DNA of 64,000 nt from Prevotella sp. (GTDB lineage: Bacteria; Bacteroidota; Bacteroidia; Bacteroidales; Bacteroidaceae), in NCBI GenBank assembly GCA_017554145.1, contig JAFZIZ010000008.1, forward strand, positions 223,783-287,782. Reading direction: 5' to 3'. The position numbers and the translations under genes are program-made. The notes under the pieces were generated by a model. That model was given only the letters and a program-made list of their open reading frames with translations. It ran no database searches and had not been told where the DNA came from. Below, piece by piece: positions 49,603 through 57,827 of this stretch (positions are counted from its first letter, which is position 1; every line of letters starts with the position of its first letter).

Positions 49603-51747
49603 TTAGAAGAACAGGTAGCGGTTGTCAACGACGTTAGCCTTCATATAAAGCTCGTTCATGAAACGGCTGGCAGCCTGAAGTGCACGCTGACGAAGTTGAT
49701 CCTGAACAGCCTTCGGCTCAAACTTCGCACCCTCACGCTGCTTCTTCTCAATAACCTGGAAGAGGAAGGCACCACCATTACCCTTGATAGGAGCAGCACT
49801 GAACTGACCTTTCTTGGCAGCAGCAACGGCACCACTCAAAGCAGGCTCGCTGGTACCAGTAGCCTGTACGAAGACAGGAGCAGAGAATGTGATCTGATGA
49901 ACGCTATCGATGCTAGCACCTTTCTGCTTGGCAGCATCGAGACTCTTCACACCTTTCAGCATCTCAGCAGCTTTTTCGAACTTCTTGTCGCGGATGACTT
50001 CCTGCTTCAACTGCTCCTCGACATCCTTCACGTCACGATAGCCCTTGGCGTGAACATTGGTGAGGGCAATCACAAGCAGATGGTCGTTATTACCACACTC
50101 ATAGAGTGGAGAGACCTCACCCTTCTTGGCATCGAAAATCCATTTCATTGCCTCACGGGTAGAACGGAGACCAGCAACAGTGTGTTCAGAGTTGAAGAGG
50201 TCTTTACGCTCCTGAACTTTGTAGCCGAACTTAGCAGCGTTCTTCTCGATGCCCTCCAGTGTCTTGTTCTCGCTGACATACTGGCTGAACTTGTTATATG
50301 CTGCAGAATAGGTCTCTTTCGAGAAATCGATGGTATGCTTGATGACAGCAGCATCATACTTGGTGGTCATCGCCTTGCGGTTGGTTACCTGTACGATAAT
50401 GTTACCACCAGTAAACTCAATATTCTTTATTTCGTTCGGAGCTGCTGTAGTGAGCGTCGTAATATATGCTTTTGTGTCGGCATCGAGTGTCTGGACGTTC
50501 TCATACATCGATGAGGTGAGCCACTGCTTGGAACCCTCTTGTTTATACTTCTTGGCAAGTGCCTCGAAATCGGCACCACCCTTCAGGGCTGTAGCAATGC
50601 TATCGGCCGTCTTGCGAGCAGCCTCAACAGTCTCACCACCTACCTGAATCTGACGATACTCGATAGAATCTGGCATCTCAGACTTGGCAATGAGCTTGAT
50701 GACATTAACGGTATTGTCACGGGCAGTCTCAAACGGAGCACTTACCTGTCCTACCTGCATAGAGTCAAGCTTAGCAGCGATGTCGCGGGCAAAAGCACGC
50801 TTGGTCATGGGTACACCTGTATAGGCAATCTGTGACTGTGCCTTGCGGACAACCTCTGCAGGAGCGGCACCACTCTCTAACTTCTGACGAGCGTCGTTGA
50901 TGGTCTTCATCAAAGCGGCACGGTCAGCGGCAGAAGCCACCACCTGGAAGTCTACATATTTGATGTCGCGACTCTCTGTAGGCTGTTTGAACATCTCCTT
51001 CAGCTCGTTATACTTTGCCTTCACATCAGACTCACTAACCTTAACATCTGTATCCTTGATAGCGGTGTAAGGCAACGTAGCCAACTGGATATCACTCTCT
51101 TCTGTCTGACCGGCAAAAGCCATCTTTGCAGACACAGGGTTAGAGAGCAGACACTGACCCAGCAGGGTCTGATATTTCGAACCAAGTGCATTCACGCGCA
51201 ACTGCTTCTCAATGAACTTCCAATAGTCATAAACCTGCTTGTACTGCTCAAGTACTTGAGCCTGTTGTGGCTGAGACTGCATTTTCTTATAGTCATCCAA
51301 GAACTTGGTAAGCTGATTCACATCGAAGCGACCCGTCTGCTGATTGACAAACGGTGTCTGCATCAGCATCGGATTGGTACCTGTCTTCATGATGTTCTGC
51401 AACTCCTCATCAGTAACAGTCAGACCGAGTTTAGAGGCTTCCTGCTCCATAATGGTGTTGTTGACAAACTGCTGCCATACCTGATCCTTTAACTGATTCA
51501 TCTCCTCTTCCGACAGATTGTCACGACCCTGAGTCATCTTGATGACGGATTGATACTCATCGACAAGAGCCTGATAATCCTGAACGGAGATTTTCTTACC
51601 TAACACTTCGCCGACCTGCTGACGCTTCTCGTTGTTTGTAGCTTCACAAGAGCGGAACATTTCTTCGGCAATAAACGCAAACAGGGCGAGACCGATCACT
51701 GTAGCGAGAACGGGACCCCAGCTTCTGATTTTTCCAATTGCTGCCAT
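49603..51747 (-). CDS. PpiD/SurA-like periplasmic peptidyl-prolyl isomerase
   Basis: The 714-residue protein has one N-terminal membrane anchor (WGPVLATVIGLALFAFIAEEM), a SurA_N-like helical domain (DYQALVDEYQSVIKM, FVNNTIMEQEASKLGLTVTDEEL) and parvulin-like regions around residues 350-410 and 500-640 (SIEYRQIQVGGETVEAARKTADSIATALKGGADFEALAKKY). It is a membrane-anchored chaperone for outer-membrane and secreted proteins. It is co-directional with the CorC-like and LptC genes upstream, with a 105-base gap that holds a TAATTTTG element at 51801-51808. Confidence 0.9.
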   Translation of the reverse strand: MAAIGKIRSWGPVLATVIGLALFAFIAEEMFRSCEATNNEKRQQVGEVLGKKISVQDYQALVDEYQSVIKMTQGRDNLSEEEMNQLKDQVWQQFVNNTIMEQEASKLGLTVTDEELQNIMKTGTNPMLMQTPFVNQQTGRFDVNQLTKFLDDYKKMQSQPQQAQVLEQYKQVYDYWKFIEKQLRVNALGSKYQTLLGQCLLSNPVSAKMAFAGQTEESDIQLATLPYTAIKDTDVKVSESDVKAKYNELKEMFKQPTESRDIKYVDFQVVASAADRAALMKTINDARQKLESGAAPAEVVRKAQSQIAYTGVPMTKRAFARDIAAKLDSMQVGQVSAPFETARDNTVNVIKLIAKSEMPDSIEYRQIQVGGETVEAARKTADSIATALKGGADFEALAKKYKQEGSKQWLTSSMYENVQTLDADTKAYITTLTTAAPNEIKNIEFTGGNIIVQVTNRKAMTTKYDAAVIKHTIDFSKETYSAAYNKFSQYVSENKTLEGIEKNAAKFGYKVQERKDLFNSEHTVAGLRSTREAMKWIFDAKKGEVSPLYECGNNDHLLVIALTNVHAKGYRDVKDVEEQLKQEVIRDKKFEKAAEMLKGVKSLDAAKQKGASIDSVHQITFSAPVFVQATGTSEPALSGAVAAAKKGQFSAAPIKGNGGAFLFQVIEKKQREGAKFEPKAVQDQLRQRALQAASRFMNELYMKANVVDNRYLFF

Positions 51748-51852
51748 TATTATTTTGTTTTTTTATTTTAGTTTTCTTCTTGATTGCTCAAATCAGCCGA
51801 CAAAATTACAAAAATTATGTCAAACGGCGAAAGATATAACGAAAAAAATAGT

Positions 51853-53127
51853 TTATTCCGTCACTTTTAGCCTTACTAGTTCGATTTTCGTCATCGTATT
51901 TTTAATAATCTTGAACTCAAAACGTCCTATCTTGACCACCTCGTTGAGTTTCGGGAAACTTTGATACTCATGCAGAATCAATCCGCCGACGGTCATATAA
52001 TCATCACTCTCCGGCAAATCAATGTCAAATAGTTCGTTGACCTTCTCTATCTCCAGACGGGCAGAGAGCATATACTCGTGCTCCCCAATCTCTTTGGCAA
52101 CATATTTCGTATTGTCGTGCTCGTCTTCAATATCTCCGAAAATCTCCTCTACGATATCTTCCAGAGACACGAGTCCACTCGTTCCGCCAAACTCGTCAAT
52201 CACCACTGCCAGTGATTTCTTCTCCTGCAAGAAGATATGCATCAACTTGCTGGCAGCCATCGTCTCAGGGACGAAAGGCATTTCCCGGATGAGTTGAGAG
52301 CTGAGTGTTGAGAGCTGAGAGTTGGCCTGCTTGAAGAGATCGGAGGAATGGACGTAGCCAATGATATGGTCAATATCATCGCGATAGACTACAATCTTCG
52401 AGTGACCGCTCTCTACAAAACGGTTCAGCAACTGTTCCATGGGGCAGTCTTCGATATCCACCGCCTCTATCTCTGTACGGGGCACCATACAGTCGCGCAC
52501 CTTCGTCTCAGAGAAATCCAACGCGTTATGAAAGATTTTCACTTCGTCTTCTATCTCGTCCTCACTCTTGGCATTGTCGATACTCGACTGCACCAGGTAA
52601 TCCAAATCCACTTTTGAGAATTCCTTGTCCTGCTCCACCTTCGGCATCTTCACTCCAAACAGGCGCAGCAATCCGCGAGAGAGCAACGTGGCACACCGAG
52701 AGATGGGATAAAGCACCACATAACAGATCCATGCAGGCAGTGCGAAGAAAGTCAGCATCTGGTTCGGACTCGACTTGAAGAAAGTCTTCGGCAGGAACTC
52801 ACCCGTGAAGAGCACGACGATGGTTGACAATAGCGTATCGGCAATGACACGAAAACCATCGCTCAGACCATAGAAGATATACGTGTCGAAGATACGGGCA
52901 AAAAGGATTCCATAGACGACCAGTGCGATATTGTTACCCACCAGCATCGTACTTACAAACGTGTTAGGATGCTGATAGAAATAGGCGATAGCACGTTGCG
53001 ACCATCCATTCTTCTCACGATCCATCTCAGCACGCAGGCGGTTGCTCGACACAAAAGCAATCTCCATCCCTGAGAAGAAGGCGGAGAATATCATGGAGAT
53101 AATCAATCCTACGATGAGAGTCGTCAT
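51853..53127 (-). CDS. CNNM/CorC-family membrane protein with CBS pair
   Basis: The 424-residue protein has the DUF21 membrane domain (1 to about 190, SMIFSAFFSGMEIAFVSSNRLR), two CBS domains (about 205-335; DCMVPRTEIEAVDIE, VVIDEFGGTSGLVSLEDIVEEIFGDIEDEHD) and a C-terminal CorC_HlyC domain (about 345-424). Family members influence magnesium or cobalt homeostasis; some were called hemolysins. A five-unit heptanucleotide array encodes QANSQLSTLSSQL between the CBS domains (about residues 268-280). The start overlaps the lptC 3' end by four bases. Confidence 0.88.
   Translation of the reverse strand: MTTLIVGLIISMIFSAFFSGMEIAFVSSNRLRAEMDREKNGWSQRAIAYFYQHPNTFVSTMLVGNNIALVVYGILFARIFDTYIFYGLSDGFRVIADTLLSTIVVLFTGEFLPKTFFKSSPNQMLTFFALPAWICYVVLYPISRCATLLSRGLLRLFGVKMPKVEQDKEFSKVDLDYLVQSSIDNAKSEDEIEDEVKIFHNALDFSETKVRDCMVPRTEIEAVDIEDCPMEQLLNRFVESGHSKIVVYRDDIDHIIGYVHSSDLFKQANSQLSTLSSQLIREMPFVPETMAASKLMHIFLQEKKSLAVVIDEFGGTSGLVSLEDIVEEIFGDIEDEHDNTKYVAKEIGEHEYMLSARLEIEKVNELFDIDLPESDDYMTVGGLILHEYQSFPKLNEVVKIGRFEFKIIKNTMTKIELVRLKVTE
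52290..52324 (+). repeat. Heptanucleotide array between CBS domains, 5 units
   Basis: Units TGAGTTG, AGAGCTG (twice), AGTGTTG and AGAGTTG with period 7 on the plus strand, antisense to the gene. It encodes a Gln/Ser/Leu-rich linker. Confidence 0.85.
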
Positions 53128-53810
53128 GGCTGTATGGGTTTTGTTGTCGCCTTATGCTTTACTGCTGCCTGACGTACAGGTGGTTTCTGTTTAGCAGTAT
53201 CGGCAGCGTTCTTGTTTTTATCATTCTCTTTTGCTGGCTCCTCTTCCTCTGGTTCCAGATCTGACGACTGGAATGAGCCTGTACTATTGGTCACCACATA
53301 ATGGCGCATATGTTCGTCACTGCGGAAATAGGTTCCTTCCAACTCACGCTCAGGGGTCACTAAGCGGGAATACTTATGGGAATAGTACTCATGATTCATA
53401 CCGTCCCAAAAAAGTTCTTCACTACGGAAAACGAGACCGTTAAGGTTACGGATGCGTACCCTGCCTCGAAGTTCCCAGAGTTTCAACTGGTCGTAATACC
53501 AGGCAGTATCTGCAAAGACATATCCCTCCACATGAAATTGATTGTCATACTGTTCTAGGAACACCCCCCGTTCGAAGGTCCAACGGGAAGGATTCTTGAT
53601 GGTGTTCACATCCCATCGTTCCGTAACGATACGGTATTTGATGACGCCAGAGTCTGATATCAATGTATTGACTCCGTAGGTTGTCATCATCGACACAGAG
53701 TCACGCTCGTGAATAGCAGGTGCTGTGTGTTCCTTGGGCTGTTCACATGCAACCACCAAAAGCCAAATGCCAAAAGCCAAAAGCCAAAAGCGAATCAGTC
53801 GACTTTCCAT
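53124..53810 (-). CDS. lptC: LPS export protein LptC, lipoprotein form
   Basis: The 228-residue protein has a lipoprotein signal (Cys about residue 22, LLVVACEQ) and the LptC beta-jellyroll region (GVNTLISDSGVIKYRIVTERWDV, FERGVFLEQYD, ADTAWYYDQLKLWELRGRVRIRNLNGLVFRSEELFWDG). LptC links the LptBFG transporter to the LptA bridge in LPS export. The C-terminal tail (about 180-228) is Glu/Lys/Pro-rich and likely disordered. The hydrophobic core of its signal peptide is encoded almost wholly by a heptanucleotide array. It overlaps both neighbours. Confidence 0.88.
   Translation of the reverse strand: MESRLIRFWLLAFGIWLLVVACEQPKEHTAPAIHERDSVSMMTTYGVNTLISDSGVIKYRIVTERWDVNTIKNPSRWTFERGVFLEQYDNQFHVEGYVFADTAWYYDQLKLWELRGRVRIRNLNGLVFRSEELFWDGMNHEYYSHKYSRLVTPERELEGTYFRSDEHMRHYVVTNSTGSFQSSDLEPEEEEPAKENDKNKNAADTAKQKPPVRQAAVKHKATTKPIQP
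53759..53793 (+). repeat. Heptanucleotide array in the lptC signal peptide, 5 units
   Basis: Units AAAGCCA (three), AATGCCA and AAAGCGA with strict 7-bp period. Antisense reading gives TTTTGGC repeats, which translate as the seven-residue period FWLLAFG followed by IWLLVV. Confidence 0.9.
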
Positions 53811-55069
53811 TTAGCAAACCAGCGCTCGTTGAAGGTCAAGCCCAGTGTGATACGGAAGGAGTTCTCCGTAATCAGATTCTTTGCCGACTGGTTGACCCAT
53901 TGGAAACTGACATTAAGTACAGAACGGTTGTTCCACGCATTAACCAACGGAATACCCAAACCGGCACTCACGTTAATCTCCCTCGGACCGTCCTGCCCAT
54001 TTATTTTATAATAAGGTGTAGTATATGAAGCACCGATACGATAATGCACATGCTTCAGAAATCCGCGAGCCATCGGATCAGCACTGGGAAGCCAGTCTGC
54101 ACCCACCATCACCTTATGACGGTCGCTATAGATACCCTTCATCAAGGAGTACTGACCTGTTGACAGGTTTGTTCCTGGATAATCGACCTCACTCCAACGC
54201 TGCAACTGATAGTCAGCAGCTATCGTCAGTGATCTCCTGTGGTTGTATGCAATACCACCTCCTATCGTCATCGGAATGGAATGGGCATTGGCTATCGTCG
54301 TTGTATCTGAACCGCCATTTGAAATGATCATCATCGATGCATCGGCACCTAACTTATGACCCAAGCCGAAGGTGGCACCTACTGTCAGAGAACTGCCCTT
54401 GGGTAGTTTCTGTTGGTATTGTAATCCGAAGTCGAGCTTATAGCTGCTGAAGTCTGCTCCATAACCTTTGATGAGCGAATTACCATTATCTTCACCACTC
54501 AGCACGGTAACCGTACGCTCATATTCTCCCCAGAGATAAGAGGCGTTAACACCCAGGGAGAAACCCTTGAACAACTCATAGCCCAATCCCAGATATGCCT
54601 GATGTAAACCACCTAAACCCAAATACGACATCAATGCCTTCGCCGAGGAATTCTTGATACCTTCTTCTGTGATATAACCATAACCGATATTAGAATAGGG
54701 CACAACACCGATGCTTGCACCAAACTTAGGGAATACACGAAATAAAGCGGTGGCATATTCAAAATTCGCCGTCTTGGCATTGACTCTGGAACCACCTTCC
54801 TTGAAATTGGTTATCTGTCCAGATACGGCTGCATCGACAACCATACTCAGAGAGTCAACAGCAGAATAAGAGGCAGGGTTCTGCATATTCACCTGATTAC
54901 CACTACGGAGACCTTGTGACACGCCACCCATACCGCGATTAGCTGTCTGCGACTGGTCGGCTAAGATTCCTAATCCATACTGACTATATGGTGATTTTGT
55001 ACCACTCTGGGCCATCATCGACAGAGTGCCAAAGCCCAGCAGAATGCTACTAAAAAGGAGTTTCTTCAT
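53795..55069 (-). CDS. Outer-membrane beta-barrel protein (FadL-like shape)
   Basis: The 424-residue protein has a signal peptide (GFGTLSMMAQ), an N-terminal SPYSQYGLGILADQSQTANRGMGGVSQGLR motif seen in a Bacteroidota outer-membrane family, and many alternating amphipathic strands (YLGLGYELFKGFSLGVNASYLWGEY, TIAADYQLQRWSEVDY, NVSAGLGIPL). It ends FAKWKVD. Function unknown. It precedes lptC with a 16-base overlap, which hints at an envelope-assembly connection. A TAATTTTG -7 element lies at 55103-55110 on the minus strand. Confidence 0.82.
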   Translation of the reverse strand: MKKLLFSSILLGFGTLSMMAQSGTKSPYSQYGLGILADQSQTANRGMGGVSQGLRSGNQVNMQNPASYSAVDSLSMVVDAAVSGQITNFKEGGSRVNAKTANFEYATALFRVFPKFGASIGVVPYSNIGYGYITEEGIKNSSAKALMSYLGLGGLHQAYLGLGYELFKGFSLGVNASYLWGEYERTVTVLSGEDNGNSLIKGYGADFSSYKLDFGLQYQQKLPKGSSLTVGATFGLGHKLGADASMMIISNGGSDTTTIANAHSIPMTIGGGIAYNHRRSLTIAADYQLQRWSEVDYPGTNLSTGQYSLMKGIYSDRHKVMVGADWLPSADPMARGFLKHVHYRIGASYTTPYYKINGQDGPREINVSAGLGIPLVNAWNNRSVLNVSFQWVNQSAKNLITENSFRITLGLTFNERWFAKWKVD

Positions 55070-55155
55070 TCGTTTTCTTCTTTATCTTTCAAAATTCGAC
55101 TGCAAAATTATTGAAAAAAAACGAAATAATCGAAGGCTAAGTGGAAAATATAGGT

Positions 55156-55163
55156 TAATTTTG
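55156..55163 (+). promoter_or_regulatory. Promoter -7 element abutting the DUF4105 GTG start
   Basis: TAATTTTG ends 5 bases before the GTG at 55168. In the reading frame the TAA of this element is a stop, so translation cannot begin further upstream. No -33 TTTG was seen. Confidence 0.55.
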
Positions 55164-55167
55164 CATC

Positions 55168-56352
55168 GTGAAACATTTAAAAAATATTTTTAATGCTCTG
55201 AAGGGCGGTTTGATCGGACTGTTTTTGGCTACAGTAACACCGATGGCAGCACAGCAGGACTCCCTTCGGATGGACTCTGTGGAAATCAGCCTACTGACCT
55301 GTCAGCCGCACGATGAGATATATAGTCTTTACGGACATACCGCCATTCGTTTCCACGATATACGTCAAGGAGGTATCGATGTTGCCTTCAACTACGGTGT
55401 CTTCGACTTCAGGAAACCTTTCTTCGGACTTCGTTTTGTTTTTGGACTCACTGACTATGAGTTAGGGGCCTATCCTTACCGCCTCTTTCAAGAGGAATAC
55501 CGCCGTTTTGGCAGTATGGTGACAGAACAGGTGCTGAACCTGACAGACGAAGAGAAAGCGGTGCTGCAAGAAGCCCTTGCCGTGAACCTGCAGGACGAGA
55601 ACCGCGTCTATCGCTATAACTATTTCTATAATAACTGTACGACGAAGGCGCGTGACATCATCGAACAGTGCATCCACGGAAAACTGCAATACAATCCTAA
55701 AGAGGACTATACGCCCAGTTACAGGGAGATGGTGCATGAGATGACGAAGAACAACCCTTGGTCACGCTTCGCCAATGACCTGTTGTTAGGTATCAAGGCC
55801 GACAGTAAGACGGATATGCGACAACAGGAATTCCTACCCTACAACCTGATGTACGACTTCGACCATGCGGAGATCTACCTCAACGGAAAATACCGTCCGT
55901 TGGTGAAAGAACGTCGTATTGCAGTGCCTGCCGGTGTACAGATACAGAACGCGGGATTCCCCCTCTCTCCCCTGGAGACGATGGTCATCTTCTTAGTCAT
56001 CGGCGTGATTATCTTCCTCATCGAGTGGAAGAAACGATGCACCTTTGTCGTGTGGGATGTGCTGCTGATGCTCATCACGGGTATTATCGGCATCGGATTG
56101 TTTCTGATGCTCTTCTCCCAGCATCCTACGGTGAGTCTGAATCTGCAGTTCATCCTCCTGAACCCACTGCCTTGGTTCTTCCTATGGCCTGTCATCAGAG
56201 GCAAGAACACCCGCTATTGGCACATCACCTTCGCCTTGTGTATCCTGTTTCTGATTGGCGGTCTGTTCCAACACTATGCCGAGGGCATCTGGAGTTTGGC
56301 ATTATGTTTGCTGTTACAAAGTATACTCCACACAAATAGAGTACGTTCATGA
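55168..56352 (+). CDS. DUF4105 membrane protein (Lnb-type lipoprotein acyltransferase candidate)
   Basis: The 394-residue protein starts at GTG with a signal peptide (GGLIGLFLATVTPMAAQ), then a papain-like DUF4105 domain with His in YSLYGHTAIRFHD and Cys in YNYFYNNCTTKARDII, and four C-terminal membrane helices (about 270-390). From memory, DUF4105 proteins of Bacteroides have been connected to lipoprotein N-terminal maturation (Lnb), which would suit a phylum lacking classical Lnt; this is not proven for this protein. It overlaps the following gene by four bases. Confidence 0.82.
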   Translation: MKHLKNIFNALKGGLIGLFLATVTPMAAQQDSLRMDSVEISLLTCQPHDEIYSLYGHTAIRFHDIRQGGIDVAFNYGVFDFRKPFFGLRFVFGLTDYELGAYPYRLFQEEYRRFGSMVTEQVLNLTDEEKAVLQEALAVNLQDENRVYRYNYFYNNCTTKARDIIEQCIHGKLQYNPKEDYTPSYREMVHEMTKNNPWSRFANDLLLGIKADSKTDMRQQEFLPYNLMYDFDHAEIYLNGKYRPLVKERRIAVPAGVQIQNAGFPLSPLETMVIFLVIGVIIFLIEWKKRCTFVVWDVLLMLITGIIGIGLFLMLFSQHPTVSLNLQFILLNPLPWFFLWPVIRGKNTRYWHITFALCILFLIGGLFQHYAEGIWSLALCLLLQSILHTNRVRS

Positions 56353-57722
56353 GAAATAGATACCTGTATATCACCCTCCTGTCTATCTTAGGCTTCAACT
56401 CCGAAGCTTATGCACAAGCTATTGCACAGGCTCCTCGCCTGGTGGTGAGCATCACCATCGACCAGCTACGCACTGACTATCTGGAGACCTATGCCCCACT
56501 CTATTCGAAAGAGGGACTGAAACGGCTACTGACAGAAGGAATGGTATTCACCAACGGGTCGTATAACTTTGTACCTGTCGATCGGGCATCTGCCATCGCC
56601 TCACTGCATACAGGCACCTCTCCCTATTATCATGGCATCACCGCCAACGAGTGGCTTGACAGACAAACGTTGCGACCGCAGAATTGCGTGAGAGACCAGA
56701 AGATAGGGCACTCCCCACAGTTCTTAGGAACCTCTACCCTCAGTGACGAACTGAAAATGGCGACTGACGGCATCGCGAAAGTATTTGCTTTCGCTCCTAC
56801 TGCCGATGCTGCCATCTTGTCGGCAGGACATGCTGCCGATGGTGCTGCGTGGGTGAATAACGGGAAATGGGTGACGACCACCTACTACCGTCCTTTGAAC
56901 CAATGGCTGAGCGGTTATACCCGTCTCTACCAGCCTGATGCCGACATCAACAAGACCATGACCCATGCTGCCCTAAGCTGTATCGAGCAGGCGGGTATCG
57001 GCAATGATGACAAGACCGACTTGGTGAGTCTGACTTATGAGGCAGGACAGCAGATGGAGTCTTACGTAGCCCTCGACCAGACCATCGCAGAACTGCTGAA
57101 CGGTATTGAGAAGACGATAAGTCGTGACCGCGTGCTCTTCGTCATTACGGGAACCACGAGTCGTGAGGAAGAGGAAGAAGGCAACCAAGAGCGCTTTCGT
57201 ATTCCCACTGGTACGTTCTATATCAACCGTACCGCCAATCTCCTGAATATGTACCTGGGAGCCGTCTTCGGTTCCGCACAATATGTGGAGTTCTGTTATA
57301 AGAACCAGATTTATTTCAACCATCAACTGCTCCGCCAGAAGAACATCCATCTAGGTGAGATTTCCAGTCGTTCACAAGAGTTTCTGTTGCAGCTGTCCGG
57401 CATTCGTAACGTATATACTGCCAATCAGTTACTGACAAGTGATAGTTATTTGCTTGAAACGGTCCGCAACGGTTTTAACGTGGAGAAATGTGGCGATCTG
57501 ATTCTCGATATCGCACCGGGTTGGAAGCTCGTCAATGAGGACACCTTGGAGAAGTCTTCCTCTCGTTCAGCACACGTTCCCTTCCCGATTATCATCTATG
57601 GAGCAGGAACGAAGGCAGAACGTATTCAGACACCTGTCACTGTTGACCGTATAGCACCTGCCATTGCACGTGCTATCCGTATTCGTGCTCCGAATGCCTG
57701 TGCGGCAGAGCCTCTTTTTTAA
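56349..57722 (+). CDS. Alkaline-phosphatase-fold protein, apparently lacking catalytic residues
   Basis: The 457-residue protein has a signal peptide and the PafA-like fold order: LVVSITIDQLRTDYLETY, LLTEGMVFTNGSYNFVPVDRASAIASLHTGTSPYYHGI, SAGHAADGAAWVNNGKWVTTTYY. The expected nucleophile Thr position reads as Arg (VDRASAIAS), the Lys-x-Arg site of PafA is replaced (FAPTADAAI), and the late Asp-His-Gly and Asp/His metal motifs are missing (VLFVITGTTSREE). Only the first metal aspartate is kept. It is coupled to the DUF4105 gene by a four-base overlap, so a structural or regulatory partner role is plausible. Confidence 0.8.
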   Translation: MRNRYLYITLLSILGFNSEAYAQAIAQAPRLVVSITIDQLRTDYLETYAPLYSKEGLKRLLTEGMVFTNGSYNFVPVDRASAIASLHTGTSPYYHGITANEWLDRQTLRPQNCVRDQKIGHSPQFLGTSTLSDELKMATDGIAKVFAFAPTADAAILSAGHAADGAAWVNNGKWVTTTYYRPLNQWLSGYTRLYQPDADINKTMTHAALSCIEQAGIGNDDKTDLVSLTYEAGQQMESYVALDQTIAELLNGIEKTISRDRVLFVITGTTSREEEEEGNQERFRIPTGTFYINRTANLLNMYLGAVFGSAQYVEFCYKNQIYFNHQLLRQKNIHLGEISSRSQEFLLQLSGIRNVYTANQLLTSDSYLLETVRNGFNVEKCGDLILDIAPGWKLVNEDTLEKSSSRSAHVPFPIIIYGAGTKAERIQTPVTVDRIAPAIARAIRIRAPNACAAEPLF

Positions 57723-57758
57723 TCACAAAAAAGTAAAAAAGTAAAAAGGCAAGTAAAA

Positions 57759-57783
57759 GTACGGAAAATATTTCGTACCTTTG
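57759..57783 (+). promoter_or_regulatory. secA promoter region with palindrome
   Basis: TACCTTTG (57776-57783) is the -7 element. An imperfect palindrome GTACGGAAAA/TATTTCGTAC (57759-57778) overlaps its left edge. Upstream 57725-57758 is A-rich with loose 8-base repeats. Confidence 0.55.
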
Positions 57784-57827
57784 CACCCCGTATTATATTA
57801 ATAAGGTAAAAACAAAAAGAATAAGAT

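Noticed and set aside
57725-57758. A-rich repeats before secA, possibly another heptad array
   Set aside because: Spacing is irregular (7 to 10 bases) and the A-rich content can explain the similarity.
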